DNA from: Fluviicola sp.
Lineage (GTDB): Bacteria > Bacteroidota > Bacteroidia > Flavobacteriales_D > Crocinitomicaceae
Reading direction: 5' to 3'
Assembly: GCF_030151805.1 (NCBI RefSeq)
Contig: NZ_JASLCN010000346.1
Coordinates: 1-28,293 of the forward strand
DNA: 28,293 bases
Shown here: positions 1 through 8,057 of the stretch, one piece after another
How positions within the stretch are numbered: position 1 is the stretch's first letter
Layout: each line of letters opens with the position of its first letter
Translations under genes and position numbers: made by a program
Notes under the pieces: model-generated
What the model saw: only the letters and a program-made list of their open reading frames with translations
Database searches by the model: none
What the model was told of the DNA's origin: nothing

Positions 1-645
1 GTGAAACTGAACAATATTTTCGGGGCTTTGCTCATGGAAGTAAACGCCGAAGTAATGCCTTACTGGCAGCGTGTTGCCAAACGAGTTTTTGACATTTTCT
101 TCTCGCTAATAGCCATTATTTTGTTGATTCCGGTATATATTTTCCTGACGATTGCCGTGAAATTATCTTCTCCCGGCCCTATTCTCTTCTTCCAGGAACG
201 AATCGGACTGAATGGAAAACCTTTTAAGATTATTAAATTCCGTACGATGTATATCGATGCGGAAAAAGCCGGTCCCCAACTTTCAAGCACCGATGATCCA
301 CGCATTACTCCCATCGGGAAATTCATGCGCAAAGCCCGCCTGGACGAATTTTTACAATTCTTCAATGTATTGAAAGGAGACATGTCTTTAGTTGGTCCAA
401 GACCGGAAAGACAATTCTTTATAGATCAGATCAAAGTACGTGAACCGCAATTCCTGGAGCTAACTAAAGTGAGACCCGGAATTACTTCCTGGGGACAGGT
501 AAAATACGGCTACGCCGAAAATGTGGATCAGATGATTCAGCGCATGAAGTTTGACCTGCTTTATTTGAGAAACAGATCCATTGCACTCGATATCAAAATC
601 CTCATGCATACGGTGCTCATCATTGTAAAAGCAAAAGGAAAGTAA
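1..645 (+). CDS. Bacterial sugar transferase (phosphoglycosyl transferase), probably 5'-truncated by the window
   Basis: Transfers a sugar-1-phosphate from a nucleotide sugar to a polyprenyl phosphate at the inner membrane, the first step in building a surface glycan. Seen: one hydrophobic segment (about residues 30-55) ending in SPGPILFFQERIG, then KIIKFRTM, the acidic catalytic pair in ARLDEFLQFFNVLKGD, and SLVGPRPE, all typical of the bacterial sugar transferase family (PF02397). The frame is open from base 1, so GTG at base 1 may not be the true start; the gene may extend upstream into a longer WcaJ-type protein, or may be a short PglC-type enzyme starting at the ATG at 34. The stop codon overlaps the next start by one base (TAATG), so the two genes are translationally coupled. 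The sugar cannot be read from the sequence. Confidence 0.9.
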   Translation: MKLNNIFGALLMEVNAEVMPYWQRVAKRVFDIFFSLIAIILLIPVYIFLTIAVKLSSPGPILFFQERIGLNGKPFKIIKFRTMYIDAEKAGPQLSSTDDPRITPIGKFMRKARLDEFLQFFNVLKGDMSLVGPRPERQFFIDQIKVREPQFLELTKVRPGITSWGQVKYGYAENVDQMIQRMKFDLLYLRNRSIALDIKILMHTVLIIVKAKGK

Positions 646-1616
646 TGAAAGTTGCTATTACGGGAGGAAACGGGCACATCGGAAATGCAATCATTGAAGA
701 GTTACTTCGCCGGAATTACACCATCAAAGCATTGGTTCATTCTAAAAGCAATTTCCTGGAAAGCAGAAACATTGAAACCGTAAAAGGCTCTTTGCACAAC
801 GAAAATTCCCTCATTCAATTGATGAATGACTGCGACTATCTCATTCATTGTGCTGCGATCATTTCAATCAATGGAGACAAGAATCAGCAGGTTCAGAAAA
901 TCAATATTGAAGGACTCGAAAATGTACTTAAAGTTGCCGCTAAAAGCAATCTGAAACGTGTTGTTCACCTCTCTTCAGTTCATGCCTACAATCATGTTCC
1001 GTCAGATCAGCCGCTGAATGAAACCCGCCACTTTGTTTCCGATCAGGCTTATTCATACGACAAAAGTAAGCGCGACGGACAACTCATTGCAAGAAAATAC
1101 TTCGAACAAGGTCTTCCCGTTATCGTTGTAAATCCCACATCTGTTTTCGGTCCCCCGAACTTTGCAAAATGCAAGCAGAACAGTGCCTTCGTTTCCATGT
1201 CGAAAAGACGGGTTCCTTTTGTATTCAAAGGCGGCTACAATTGGGTCGATGTGCGCGATATTGCGCACTCCATTTGCAACGCGCTGACTCAGGGAGAACC
1301 CGGAGAATCCTACATTTTAGGAGGCAAATATTACACACTGAAAGATCTTTCCCGGGTTGTGGCCAAAGTATCCGGCAAACGCATTCCGTGTTTCGAAATG
1401 CCAATTGGGTTGGTAAAATCTTTTTTGCCATTCATCAGTACTTATTACAAAATCCGGAAACAAGATCCTTCTCTGACCAAAGAAAGTATTGAAATCCTTG
1501 AATTCGGGAACAAACACATCGAATCGGAAAAAGCACGGATTCATTTGGGGCATCATTCCCGGCCAATCGAAGAAACAATGAAAGATTTGTTAACTTGGCA
1601 CCGGGAAAATCAATAA
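645..1616 (+). CDS. NAD(P)-dependent epimerase/reductase (extended SDR family)
   Basis: Extended short-chain dehydrogenase of the epimerase / dihydroflavonol-reductase type, acting on a nucleotide sugar or a small carbonyl compound in the cytoplasm. Seen: an N-terminal dinucleotide-binding loop TGGNGHIG at residues 6-13, a conserved HLSSVHAY serine region, the catalytic Tyr and Lys in YDKSK near residue 139, and NPTSVFGP, usual for this family. The length of 323 residues is normal. It starts inside the stop codon of the sugar transferase, so both probably serve the same glycan or glycolipid pathway. The substrate is not predictable; a 3-beta-hydroxysteroid-dehydrogenase-like role is a possible alternative given the neighbouring steroid-reductase homologue, but nothing in the sequence decides this. 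Confidence 0.85.
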   Translation: MKVAITGGNGHIGNAIIEELLRRNYTIKALVHSKSNFLESRNIETVKGSLHNENSLIQLMNDCDYLIHCAAIISINGDKNQQVQKINIEGLENVLKVAAKSNLKRVVHLSSVHAYNHVPSDQPLNETRHFVSDQAYSYDKSKRDGQLIARKYFEQGLPVIVVNPTSVFGPPNFAKCKQNSAFVSMSKRRVPFVFKGGYNWVDVRDIAHSICNALTQGEPGESYILGGKYYTLKDLSRVVAKVSGKRIPCFEMPIGLVKSFLPFISTYYKIRKQDPSLTKESIEILEFGNKHIESEKARIHLGHHSRPIEETMKDLLTWHRENQ

Positions 1617-1666
1617 TACCGATGGTGTTTTTAAATAATATCGGTGTTATGAATCATTGACATTAC

Positions 1667-2422
1667 ATGACACAAGAAACATTCTATTACTTCTGCTACG
1701 CCTGGATTGGAGTGGGAATCATTGCTTACCTGGGCCTGCAATTCAAAGATGCTCCTTACGGGAAATTTACTACCACCAAATGGGGACCAACCATGTCGAA
1801 CCGCTGGGGCTGGGTCATTATGGAAGCATTCGTTTTAGTCGTGTTGTATTCCTTTATTTTAACTTCTCCCAAGAAACTTTCTGCTGTCGACTGGACAATT
1901 GTTTCGCTTTTTACTGCACATTACATCAACAGAAGCTTTATTTATCCTTTCAGAACACGAACCAAAGGAAAACAAATCCCGGTAAGCATTGTCGGAATGG
2001 CGCTATTTCACAACCTTGCGAACGGCTTTCTGATCGGGTATTATCTTTCCCATTTCTCCAATTACACAAACGATTGGTTCAATTCCTGGCAATTTATTGT
2101 CGGAACGACATTATTTGTATGGGGAATGTTTACAAACATCTATTCCGACACCATTTTAATCAATCTGAGAAAGAACCCCACAGACGGATATAAAATTCCT
2201 TACGGCGGTCCGTTTAAATACATTTCCGCACCTAATCTGGGCGGAGAATTGATCGAATGGATCGGATTCGCGATTCTGTGCTGGAACCTTCCTGCATTTT
2301 GCTTCGCTTTCTTCACATTCTGCAACTTGTTTCCAAGAGCCGTTGCGAATCACAAATGGTATAAGAAAACGTTTGAAGAATACCCGGAAGAACGAAAAGC
2401 AGTGATTCCGTTTATTTATTAG
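1667..2422 (+). CDS. Steroid 5-alpha-reductase family membrane enzyme
   Basis: Integral membrane protein of 251 residues matching the 3-oxo-5-alpha-steroid 4-dehydrogenase family, which reduces a C=C bond conjugated to a carbonyl with NADPH. Seen: six or seven hydrophobic segments, FIYPFR in the middle, YGGPFKYISAPNLGGELIEWIGFA near residue 180-205 (the family's P-N-x-x-G-E motif) and the C-terminal HKWYKKTFEEYPEERKAVIPFIY block, which closely resembles eukaryotic SRD5A proteins. It lies 50 nt after the SDR gene on the same strand and ends before a terminator. The natural substrate in this organism is unknown; steroid, terpenoid or long-chain enoyl lipid are possible. Family assignment is strong, biochemical role is inference. 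Confidence 0.85.
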   Translation: MTQETFYYFCYAWIGVGIIAYLGLQFKDAPYGKFTTTKWGPTMSNRWGWVIMEAFVLVVLYSFILTSPKKLSAVDWTIVSLFTAHYINRSFIYPFRTRTKGKQIPVSIVGMALFHNLANGFLIGYYLSHFSNYTNDWFNSWQFIVGTTLFVWGMFTNIYSDTILINLRKNPTDGYKIPYGGPFKYISAPNLGGELIEWIGFAILCWNLPAFCFAFFTFCNLFPRAVANHKWYKKTFEEYPEERKAVIPFIY

Positions 2423-2472
2423 ATTTCTTATTCAGAAATTCTCTTTTGAAAGAGAATTAAAATCTCCCTCCC

Positions 2473-2505
2473 GGGGAAGTTCTGTAAGATATACTTCCCC
2501 CTTTT
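2473..2505 (+). terminator. Hairpin terminator after the steroid-reductase gene
   Basis: An 8-bp perfect stem (GGGGAAGT at 2473-2480 with ACTTCCCC at 2493-2500), a 12-nt loop and a C-TTTT tail. It lies 50 nt downstream of the stop codon and between convergent genes. A second, T-poor inverted repeat (10-bp arms, 2437-2446 and 2449-2458) sits just before it and may add to termination. Confidence 0.7.
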
Positions 2506-2565
2506 AAAGCTCCTCAAACAGCTGATACAATCAGGTTAAGTTTCCTTTTAGATAAACCACGAATG

Positions 2566-3912
2566 TTACGCCTGACTGTCCAAATCTGCCGCAAACGCTA
2601 TTTTACTTCCCTCTTCTTCTCCGTATTCAGACTTTCTTTGAGTTAAATACCTGCGGGCAATCCAAAGACTTGCTGCAAGTAACAAGATGAATCCTGCAAT
2701 CATAATACTGTAACTAAGAGATTGAAAAAAGGCCAGCCAGTTTGTTTTGGAAACAAAGAATTCCTTGTAAACAAGCACCAGAATACTGCCCAAATAACCA
2801 ACGCTATCAGAAAGATACATGAAGTAACCGGCATTTCCGTTGATCTTGAATAAAGCCACAAAACGTTCGTATACGACTATTTGAAAAGGGACATAAGCCA
2901 TATACAGTCCCAATCCGTTCAAAGTCATCCAGACGATCGGGGAAAGCATATGCATCGTGAATAGAAAATTGGAGAATCCGATTAACAATAATCCAATGAA
3001 AATAAGGGTAAATGTGAAAAACAATCCTTTGAAATTGCTCTTGAAAAATGCAAGTGTGGAAGTAATTAAAATCACCGCCAATGCGATGGGAATTTCAGTT
3101 GCCGTAAATACGGAAGTATCTCCTTTCGAATCTAACTCATGCCAGATTTCAACCGCAAAATTGTCTCTGAAATCGCGGTAAATACAAAGCATCGTATAAG
3201 TCAGCACCAAAGTAAAAACAGCAATTCCATACGCCAGAAACACCTTTCTCCGCCCTTCTTTTGTCATGGGCAAGCGTTTCGATTTCCGGGCAACATCTTT
3301 TTCGTTCGGGGCAGGAATGACGCTCAGCATCCAAACAAACAGCAGGAAAAGAGGCAGAAAGAAAAATCCGATCAACGCAGGCATCCAAAAGTCACTGACT
3401 CCGTAATTTTCAATGAGCATCCGACCAAGAGACTTCAACGATCCGGAAGAGACAATAGCGCTCACTGAAAGTCCGGTAGCAATCAACTCCGTCAACTTTC
3501 TGCCTTCCAGGAAACTGAAGATAATTCCCCAAACCATCCCCAAGGGAAGCCCGTTCAGAATCAGACAAACAAATTTCAACGGAACAGGAACGATACTGAA
3601 ACCGATAAGCGCCAATTGTGCAAAAACGATCAATCCTATAATCAGGATGACGCGCTTGTTTGCTTTCAATTCAGAAATAACTTTCACACCTAAAAACTTG
3701 GAAAGCATGTAGCCTGAAACCTGGGATAAAATCAACACTGTTTTTAAGGACATTCCGAATGCACTGAACCCGGAGTATTCTGCGGCATTGAATGGTTTTC
3801 TGAAGGCATACATGGTGAAATAAGCACCGAAACTGGCTATAAAACACCAAAAAACGAAAAGGATTGATTTTCGCTCCAATAATCGCGATATTTGTTTACT
3901 ATAGTTAAACAT
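2566..3912 (-). CDS. DUF5690 family MFS permease, OPA-like
   Basis: Predicted 12-segment inner-membrane permease of 448 residues; I recognise it as DUF5690, a Bacteroidota branch of the major facilitator superfamily. Seen: alternating hydrophobic segments throughout; the first carries FGAYFTMYAFRKPFNAAEY, which resembles the TM1 region of organophosphate:phosphate antiporters (GlpT, UhpT), including an R-K-x-F motif whose arginine binds the phosphate group in GlpT. It is divergent from the phosphonatase-like HAD gene and next to a phosphonate-type locus, so uptake of a phosphonate or phosphate ester is a reasonable inference. The C-terminal tail is charged and cytoplasmic. The start at 3912 is the first Met before the amphipathic N-terminus. 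Substrate unproven. Confidence 0.85.
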   Translation of the reverse strand: MFNYSKQISRLLERKSILFVFWCFIASFGAYFTMYAFRKPFNAAEYSGFSAFGMSLKTVLILSQVSGYMLSKFLGVKVISELKANKRVILIIGLIVFAQLALIGFSIVPVPLKFVCLILNGLPLGMVWGIIFSFLEGRKLTELIATGLSVSAIVSSGSLKSLGRMLIENYGVSDFWMPALIGFFFLPLFLLFVWMLSVIPAPNEKDVARKSKRLPMTKEGRRKVFLAYGIAVFTLVLTYTMLCIYRDFRDNFAVEIWHELDSKGDTSVFTATEIPIALAVILITSTLAFFKSNFKGLFFTFTLIFIGLLLIGFSNFLFTMHMLSPIVWMTLNGLGLYMAYVPFQIVVYERFVALFKINGNAGYFMYLSDSVGYLGSILVLVYKEFFVSKTNWLAFFQSLSYSIMIAGFILLLAASLWIARRYLTQRKSEYGEEEGSKIAFAADLDSQA

Positions 3913-4022
3913 TGTATTTCTAATTCAAAATACAAAACTCGGTAATAAGACGCTATTATTGACATTTTTGTTCATTATGGTTTTGTTACTCAATTATTAA
4001 ATATTTAAACAAATCTGTTTTT

Positions 4023-4054
4023 TTGTTTACTCATAAGAAACTTCACTATCTTTG
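4023..4054 (+). promoter_or_regulatory. Bacteroidota-type promoter of the HAD gene
   Basis: TTG at 4023-4025, 21 nt spacer, TATCTTTG at 4047-4054, an exact match to the flavobacterial TTG / TAnnTTTG consensus at proper spacing. The expected start point is near 4060, leaving an 80-nt leader. TTCAC (4042-4046) and GTGAA (4060-4064) flank the -7 element, and GTGAA-TT-TTCAC (4086-4097) lies in the leader: possible operator half-sites. Confidence 0.6.
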
Positions 4055-4139
4055 TTGGAGTGAAAATAATGACTACTAAAAATCAGTGAATTTTCACAAC
4101 GAAGCAATTTAATTTTAAGTCTAATAAATTATAAACTGA

Positions 4140-4841
4140 ATGAATTCACAAGTTCGAATGGTGGTTTTTGACATGGCAGGAACAACAGTAGATGAGGATA
4201 ATGTTGTCTATAAGACAATTCAAAAAGCACTTGCGCATTATGATCACATGTTCACCCTGGATCAGGTGCTGAGTTATTGTGCCGGAAAGGAAAAAAGAAC
4301 CGCTATTATTGATATTCTGACAAATCTGGAAGGAAAGGATATTAACATTATGCATGTTGACACCATTTTTGACTATTTCAAGTCGGAATTAAAAACAGCC
4401 TACCTTGAAATGGAGGTGAAAACTTTCGATCGCACCCTGGAGGTTTTTCAAAAACTGAAAAGTGCTTCCATTCAAATTGTTTTGAATACGGGTTATGATC
4501 GTATAACTGCAACAGGATTATTATCCAAATTGAATTGGACGGAAGGTGTTGATTATGATTTCCTGGTGACTGCAGACGACGTGGTATTAGGGCGTCCGAA
4601 TCCGGACATGATCCAACTTGCCATGCATAAAGGCGGGATTTCAGATCCGAAACAAGTTGTAAAAGTAGGCGATTCGTGCATCGATATTGAAGAAGGGAAA
4701 GCCGCTGGTTGCATTTATTCCATTGGAATTACTTCCGGTGCCCAGCCTAAAGAAGAATTAGCATTGGCAAACCCGGATTACATCATAGACTCATTGGTTG
4801 AGCTGGAATCTATTTTAGGATTATCCGTTGAGGTAGCTTAA
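4140..4841 (+). CDS. Phosphonatase-like HAD hydrolase (TIGR03351 type)
   Basis: Cytoplasmic HAD-superfamily hydrolase of 233 residues related to phosphonoacetaldehyde hydrolase (PhnX). Seen: motif I DMAGTTVD with nucleophile Asp11 and, as in PhnX, Ala at the +2 position where ordinary HAD phosphatases carry Asp; a helical cap with AGKEKRTAI, where Lys52 falls at the G-x-x-K position of the PhnX Schiff-base lysine; motif II NTGYD; GRPNPDM; and motif IV VGDSCIDIEEGKAAG. The length is shorter than PhnX (about 270), matching the phosphonatase-like family often found beside the FAD oxidoreductase and alcohol dehydrogenase families present in this window. It could cleave a C-P bond by an imine mechanism or act as a phosphatase on a pathway intermediate; the Lys52 alignment is mine by eye. 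It shares a divergent promoter region with DUF5690. Confidence 0.85.
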   Translation: MNSQVRMVVFDMAGTTVDEDNVVYKTIQKALAHYDHMFTLDQVLSYCAGKEKRTAIIDILTNLEGKDINIMHVDTIFDYFKSELKTAYLEMEVKTFDRTLEVFQKLKSASIQIVLNTGYDRITATGLLSKLNWTEGVDYDFLVTADDVVLGRPNPDMIQLAMHKGGISDPKQVVKVGDSCIDIEEGKAAGCIYSIGITSGAQPKEELALANPDYIIDSLVELESILGLSVEVA

Positions 4842-4854
4842 ACGCATTCCGGTT

Positions 4855-4900
4855 AAAAGAAAAAGTCCCTGCATTTATTGCCGGGACTTTTTCTTTTTTT
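4855..4900. terminator. Bidirectional terminator between the HAD gene and receptor 1
   Basis: A 15-bp perfect inverted repeat (4855-4869 with 4883-4897): A-rich left arm, GTCCC/GGGAC core, 13-nt loop, then a T run to 4900 on the + strand; the A-rich left side supplies a T tract for the - strand. The receptor 1 stop codon (4875-4877) lies in the loop, so one arm encodes the receptor's last residues. Confidence 0.85.
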
Positions 4901-7900
4901 GATAAAATTGGTATTTCAACCCACCCCGGATACTCATTCCGTCATAGGACGAAGTAATCATCCGTTGCTCGCTTCCCCGATACATTTGGTGGGGACTATT
5001 GAAAATATTGTTAACGGCAATGTAACCCGAAATCCCTTTTCTAAACGTGTATTCACCATAAAAAGATCCTTCCCATCTATGGCGGATAAATTGATCGTAA
5101 TCCCGGTTGGAAGCATGAAGAAGCACCTTGCTTTGCGTTCCATCCGATACAGCTGCCGTATTGATTTCTGTTGTATAATCTCCCGTGTAACTCGCACTTA
5201 TTAAAACAAAAATCCCGGATTCGTGCCCATCGAAAAACAACTGGATATTACTCAGGAAATTGGGTTGATTCGGGAGTGCTTGTTTAAAGGTTTTACCCGG
5301 AACCTGAAACCGGGAATACGTTGCAGCTCCATTGACTTCTATTCCAAGATCCTCCCAAATACCCGGCAAAAAAGAAAATAGTTTCCGGAAATTGAATTCT
5401 GCTCCGACAAGGTATGCCGGTGTAGCACTATTCTGGTAGGATTTGGTTCGGATTCCCAACGATTGGTCCGTATTGTAAGAAACCGTTTTGAAAATCAACT
5501 GGTCAATCCGCTTGGCAAAGATGCCAAACTCAAGAAGTTGCTCATGCGGAAGATATGTACTGCTGGTAAAATCAACATTCCATGCATAAGCCGGTTTCAA
5601 ATCGGGGTTTCCCAAAGTATATTCCAGTTGATTGTAATCAATAACGGGTTGGCCGGGCTTCAACTCTTCAAAGACAGGCCGCCTGTAAGAACAGGTAAGT
5701 GATGCGCGAAGCACTGTCTTTTTGGTTGCATCAAATTTGAAATTGATCATGGGAAGAAAAGCGCTGTAGGTCGTATTTCTCGCTAGCTTTTCAATAGGAT
5801 AAGCAACTGTATTACTAACTGCAGGAGTTAATTTCCCGGAATAAGGATCATTTTCAACCGGAACCAACGAGTATTCCCCTTTCCCCGTTTCATAGACATT
5901 CGCCAGGTACAACTTATTGTTATCATATAAAACCGTATCGACTGTGATTTGGGTTTGTGTATGTTCAATCCGCAACCCTACTTCCATTCCCAAACGATTA
6001 TTCAACTGAACAATGGCTTTGGAATAAACCTGTCCGTAATCTTCCTTGTAAGCATAATTAGAACCTGAGAAAAACCGGTAATTGTAATTTCCAACAGTCA
6101 TTGGGATCTCATAGGTTTTGGAATCCGTGTTTGGAATGAAGGCTTTGATTTCTCCGTTTGATAAACCTGATAATAAATAGGCTTCATTGGAATTGGGAAG
6201 TTTACTTAAATAAGATGCCGGGTTGGGTTGCAATTCGTAAGACGATAATAAGATCGGGCTATTTTGAACCTGGGTGTTTTGATACCATTCGTGCAGGGAC
6301 AATTTTCGTTCTCCGGTTTTGTGCGTAAATGAAATTCCGGATTGAAGTTTCACGTTCTTATTAGGTTTCCATACGGAAGAAAGATTCAAATGAACAGGGT
6401 CGATTTCCCGTGAATGATTGATCTCAGAAAATGCACGATCAAATTGAAAAGAGGATGCTCCGGTGGTTTTGACCTGCGGCCGAACCTGTTTCCAGGAATC
6501 CGCAGTGGTATTTGCCGGTTGATCTCCGTCAATGTATTTGTAGCGGTTTAAATTCCCAACCGGATTAACCCCATTCGGAATAACAGGAAGGCCATTCACG
6601 TCACTGGAATAAGCGTTGCCGGCATCATCTGTATAGATCATATCCTGAAACACCACATTGGGTTGTGTAAAGTCAATAAACAGTTCTCCATTTCTTCCGT
6701 CGCCTTTGGCATAAGGGAAGTTCGGATAATAAAATTGAGTTCCGTAAGAAGCTTGCGTCAGCTCAAGGTGGAGTTTTGATGTCGGATCGTACTGAACAGA
6801 TAATTTTCCGCCAAACAGAATGGTTTGCGCATTGGAAAAACCTTGTCGCGAGGTGATCAGACTGGAGGAATAATCATATCTCGATTCCCTCGAAAAGGAT
6901 GCAGAAGTATTCAAGCTTCCAAGCGCTTTATAACTGATCTTAAGCCTTTTGTTAACCTGGTAAAAACCTCCCAGCAAAGCAGAATACGTTCCTTTGGGAT
7001 CGTTATTATTCTGAAGGGAAAACCGGCGGATCGAATGCCCGTATTCTCCGAAATACTGAATATGAAGTGCCTGATCGTTTGTATTTCTTGTGAAAGCAGT
7101 AGCACCTAAAACATATCCCCAACGCTTATTTTTTGTACTGTTACTTAAGATAAAGTTCCCGTTGATCAACGGTTGCTGGGCTTGAAAATGATATCCGCCC
7201 GAAATGTTTATTTTAAAGAGAAGCGAGTCCGATTCATCTTTGGTGATCAAATTCATGATTCCGCCGATCGCATCGCCGGGTAAATCAGGCCGGCTGGATT
7301 TGGAAGCATCGAGGTAGTTAATCAAGGAATTGGGAATAACACTCAAACTCACAGATCTCGTTCCTGATGCGTTTGCTATCGGAAGACGAACACCGTCAAA
7401 CAACACGACATTCCAATCCCAGGGAGTTCCCCTCATTGACAACTCATTTCCTTCTCCATGATCGTGTCCCACATGCATGGAAGTCATTTTTTTGATGTCA
7501 TCCGCAACACTCTGAGTAGCATCCTGATTGGCTCCGATGTAATTTGTTTCTCCGATTCCGTGATCGTGACGATCATCATGTGCCGCTTTTTGATTTCCAT
7601 GCCGGTGTTTATGCGAAACAGTCACCTCTTCGATTTCTCCTGATTTTTCACTGTGCTCATTCAGATAAACGACACCAAGATCAACCGTTGCACTTTGAGA
7701 GAAGTGAATCCAATGTGTATTCCATGTTCGCCCTTCATGAGTGCAACTGATTCGGACGGAATCAAGACTGAATGAAATGGAATCAAAAACGAAAAAACCA
7801 TTCACATCCGTAAAGGTGGAGTACGATGAAGGAAGAAGTTTCACAAGTGCGAAATCGACAGGTGATTTTTCATTCATTAACCGGCCTGTGACCTTTGTAG

Positions 7901-7970
7901 TTTGGGCGTAACCAAAAGAAGAAACTGTGAAGACCGGAAACAGAAAAAACAGATGGAATAATCTGTTCAT
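4875..7970 (-). CDS. TonB-dependent outer-membrane receptor 1, with His-rich linker
   Basis: Outer-membrane active-transport channel of about 1031 residues. Seen: signal peptide MNRLFHLFFLFPVFTVSSFGYAQ, a carboxypeptidase-regulatory-like beta-sandwich (about 25-105), then a His-rich linker (HKHRHGN...HDDRHDHG and GHDHGEG, about 120-174), the plug (SMRGTPWDWNVVLFDGVRLP, RPDLPGDAIGG) and a long beta barrel with many aromatic strands. No SusD-like partner is present, so this is not a SusC/D pair. It is a paralogue of receptor 2 (shared RGTP-DWN, KSYQNA, FKQALP-QP). Start chosen at 7970 for the signal peptide; in-frame ATGs at 7997 and 8009 also exist. The C-terminus carries a KKKKSRQ tail beyond the last barrel strand, unlike the usual terminal Phe. 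A terminator separates it from the upstream LamG gene. The ligand is unknown; an aminophosphonate or metal-bound ligand is inferred from context. Confidence 0.92.
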   Translation of the reverse strand: MNRLFHLFFLFPVFTVSSFGYAQTTKVTGRLMNEKSPVDFALVKLLPSSYSTFTDVNGFFVFDSISFSLDSVRISCTHEGRTWNTHWIHFSQSATVDLGVVYLNEHSEKSGEIEEVTVSHKHRHGNQKAAHDDRHDHGIGETNYIGANQDATQSVADDIKKMTSMHVGHDHGEGNELSMRGTPWDWNVVLFDGVRLPIANASGTRSVSLSVIPNSLINYLDASKSSRPDLPGDAIGGIMNLITKDESDSLLFKINISGGYHFQAQQPLINGNFILSNSTKNKRWGYVLGATAFTRNTNDQALHIQYFGEYGHSIRRFSLQNNNDPKGTYSALLGGFYQVNKRLKISYKALGSLNTSASFSRESRYDYSSSLITSRQGFSNAQTILFGGKLSVQYDPTSKLHLELTQASYGTQFYYPNFPYAKGDGRNGELFIDFTQPNVVFQDMIYTDDAGNAYSSDVNGLPVIPNGVNPVGNLNRYKYIDGDQPANTTADSWKQVRPQVKTTGASSFQFDRAFSEINHSREIDPVHLNLSSVWKPNKNVKLQSGISFTHKTGERKLSLHEWYQNTQVQNSPILLSSYELQPNPASYLSKLPNSNEAYLLSGLSNGEIKAFIPNTDSKTYEIPMTVGNYNYRFFSGSNYAYKEDYGQVYSKAIVQLNNRLGMEVGLRIEHTQTQITVDTVLYDNNKLYLANVYETGKGEYSLVPVENDPYSGKLTPAVSNTVAYPIEKLARNTTYSAFLPMINFKFDATKKTVLRASLTCSYRRPVFEELKPGQPVIDYNQLEYTLGNPDLKPAYAWNVDFTSSTYLPHEQLLEFGIFAKRIDQLIFKTVSYNTDQSLGIRTKSYQNSATPAYLVGAEFNFRKLFSFLPGIWEDLGIEVNGAATYSRFQVPGKTFKQALPNQPNFLSNIQLFFDGHESGIFVLISASYTGDYTTEINTAAVSDGTQSKVLLHASNRDYDQFIRHRWEGSFYGEYTFRKGISGYIAVNNIFNSPHQMYRGSEQRMITSSYDGMSIRGGLKYQFYQKKKKSRQ

Positions 7971-8014
7971 TTTTACAGGAAGTAAACCTCTTTTCATTCG
8001 ATTGGTCAAAATTG

Positions 8015-8047
8015 AAAAACGGAGGACTTTAAAAATCCTCCGTTTTT
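8015..8047 (-). terminator. Strong hairpin terminator between LamG1 and receptor 1
   Basis: A 12-bp perfect stem (8015-8026 with 8036-8047: AAAAACGGAGGA / TCCTCCGTTTTT) with a 9-nt loop and T run on the - strand. It lies 11 nt after the LamG1 stop and just before receptor 1, inside what otherwise reads as one operon. The only promoter-like element after it is a one-mismatch -7 box (CAATTTTG on the - strand, 8007-8014). Confidence 0.8.
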
Positions 8048-8057
8048 ATGAGTTGTT

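Noticed and set aside
1618..1645. Inverted repeat ACCGAT / ATCGGT between the SDR and steroid-reductase genes
   Set aside because: Only 6 bp, with a 16-nt loop and no T run; not a credible terminator.
1657..2193. 178-codon open frame overlapping the steroid-reductase gene in another frame
   Set aside because: Its product has no recognisable domain, while the overlapping frame encodes a clear family member.
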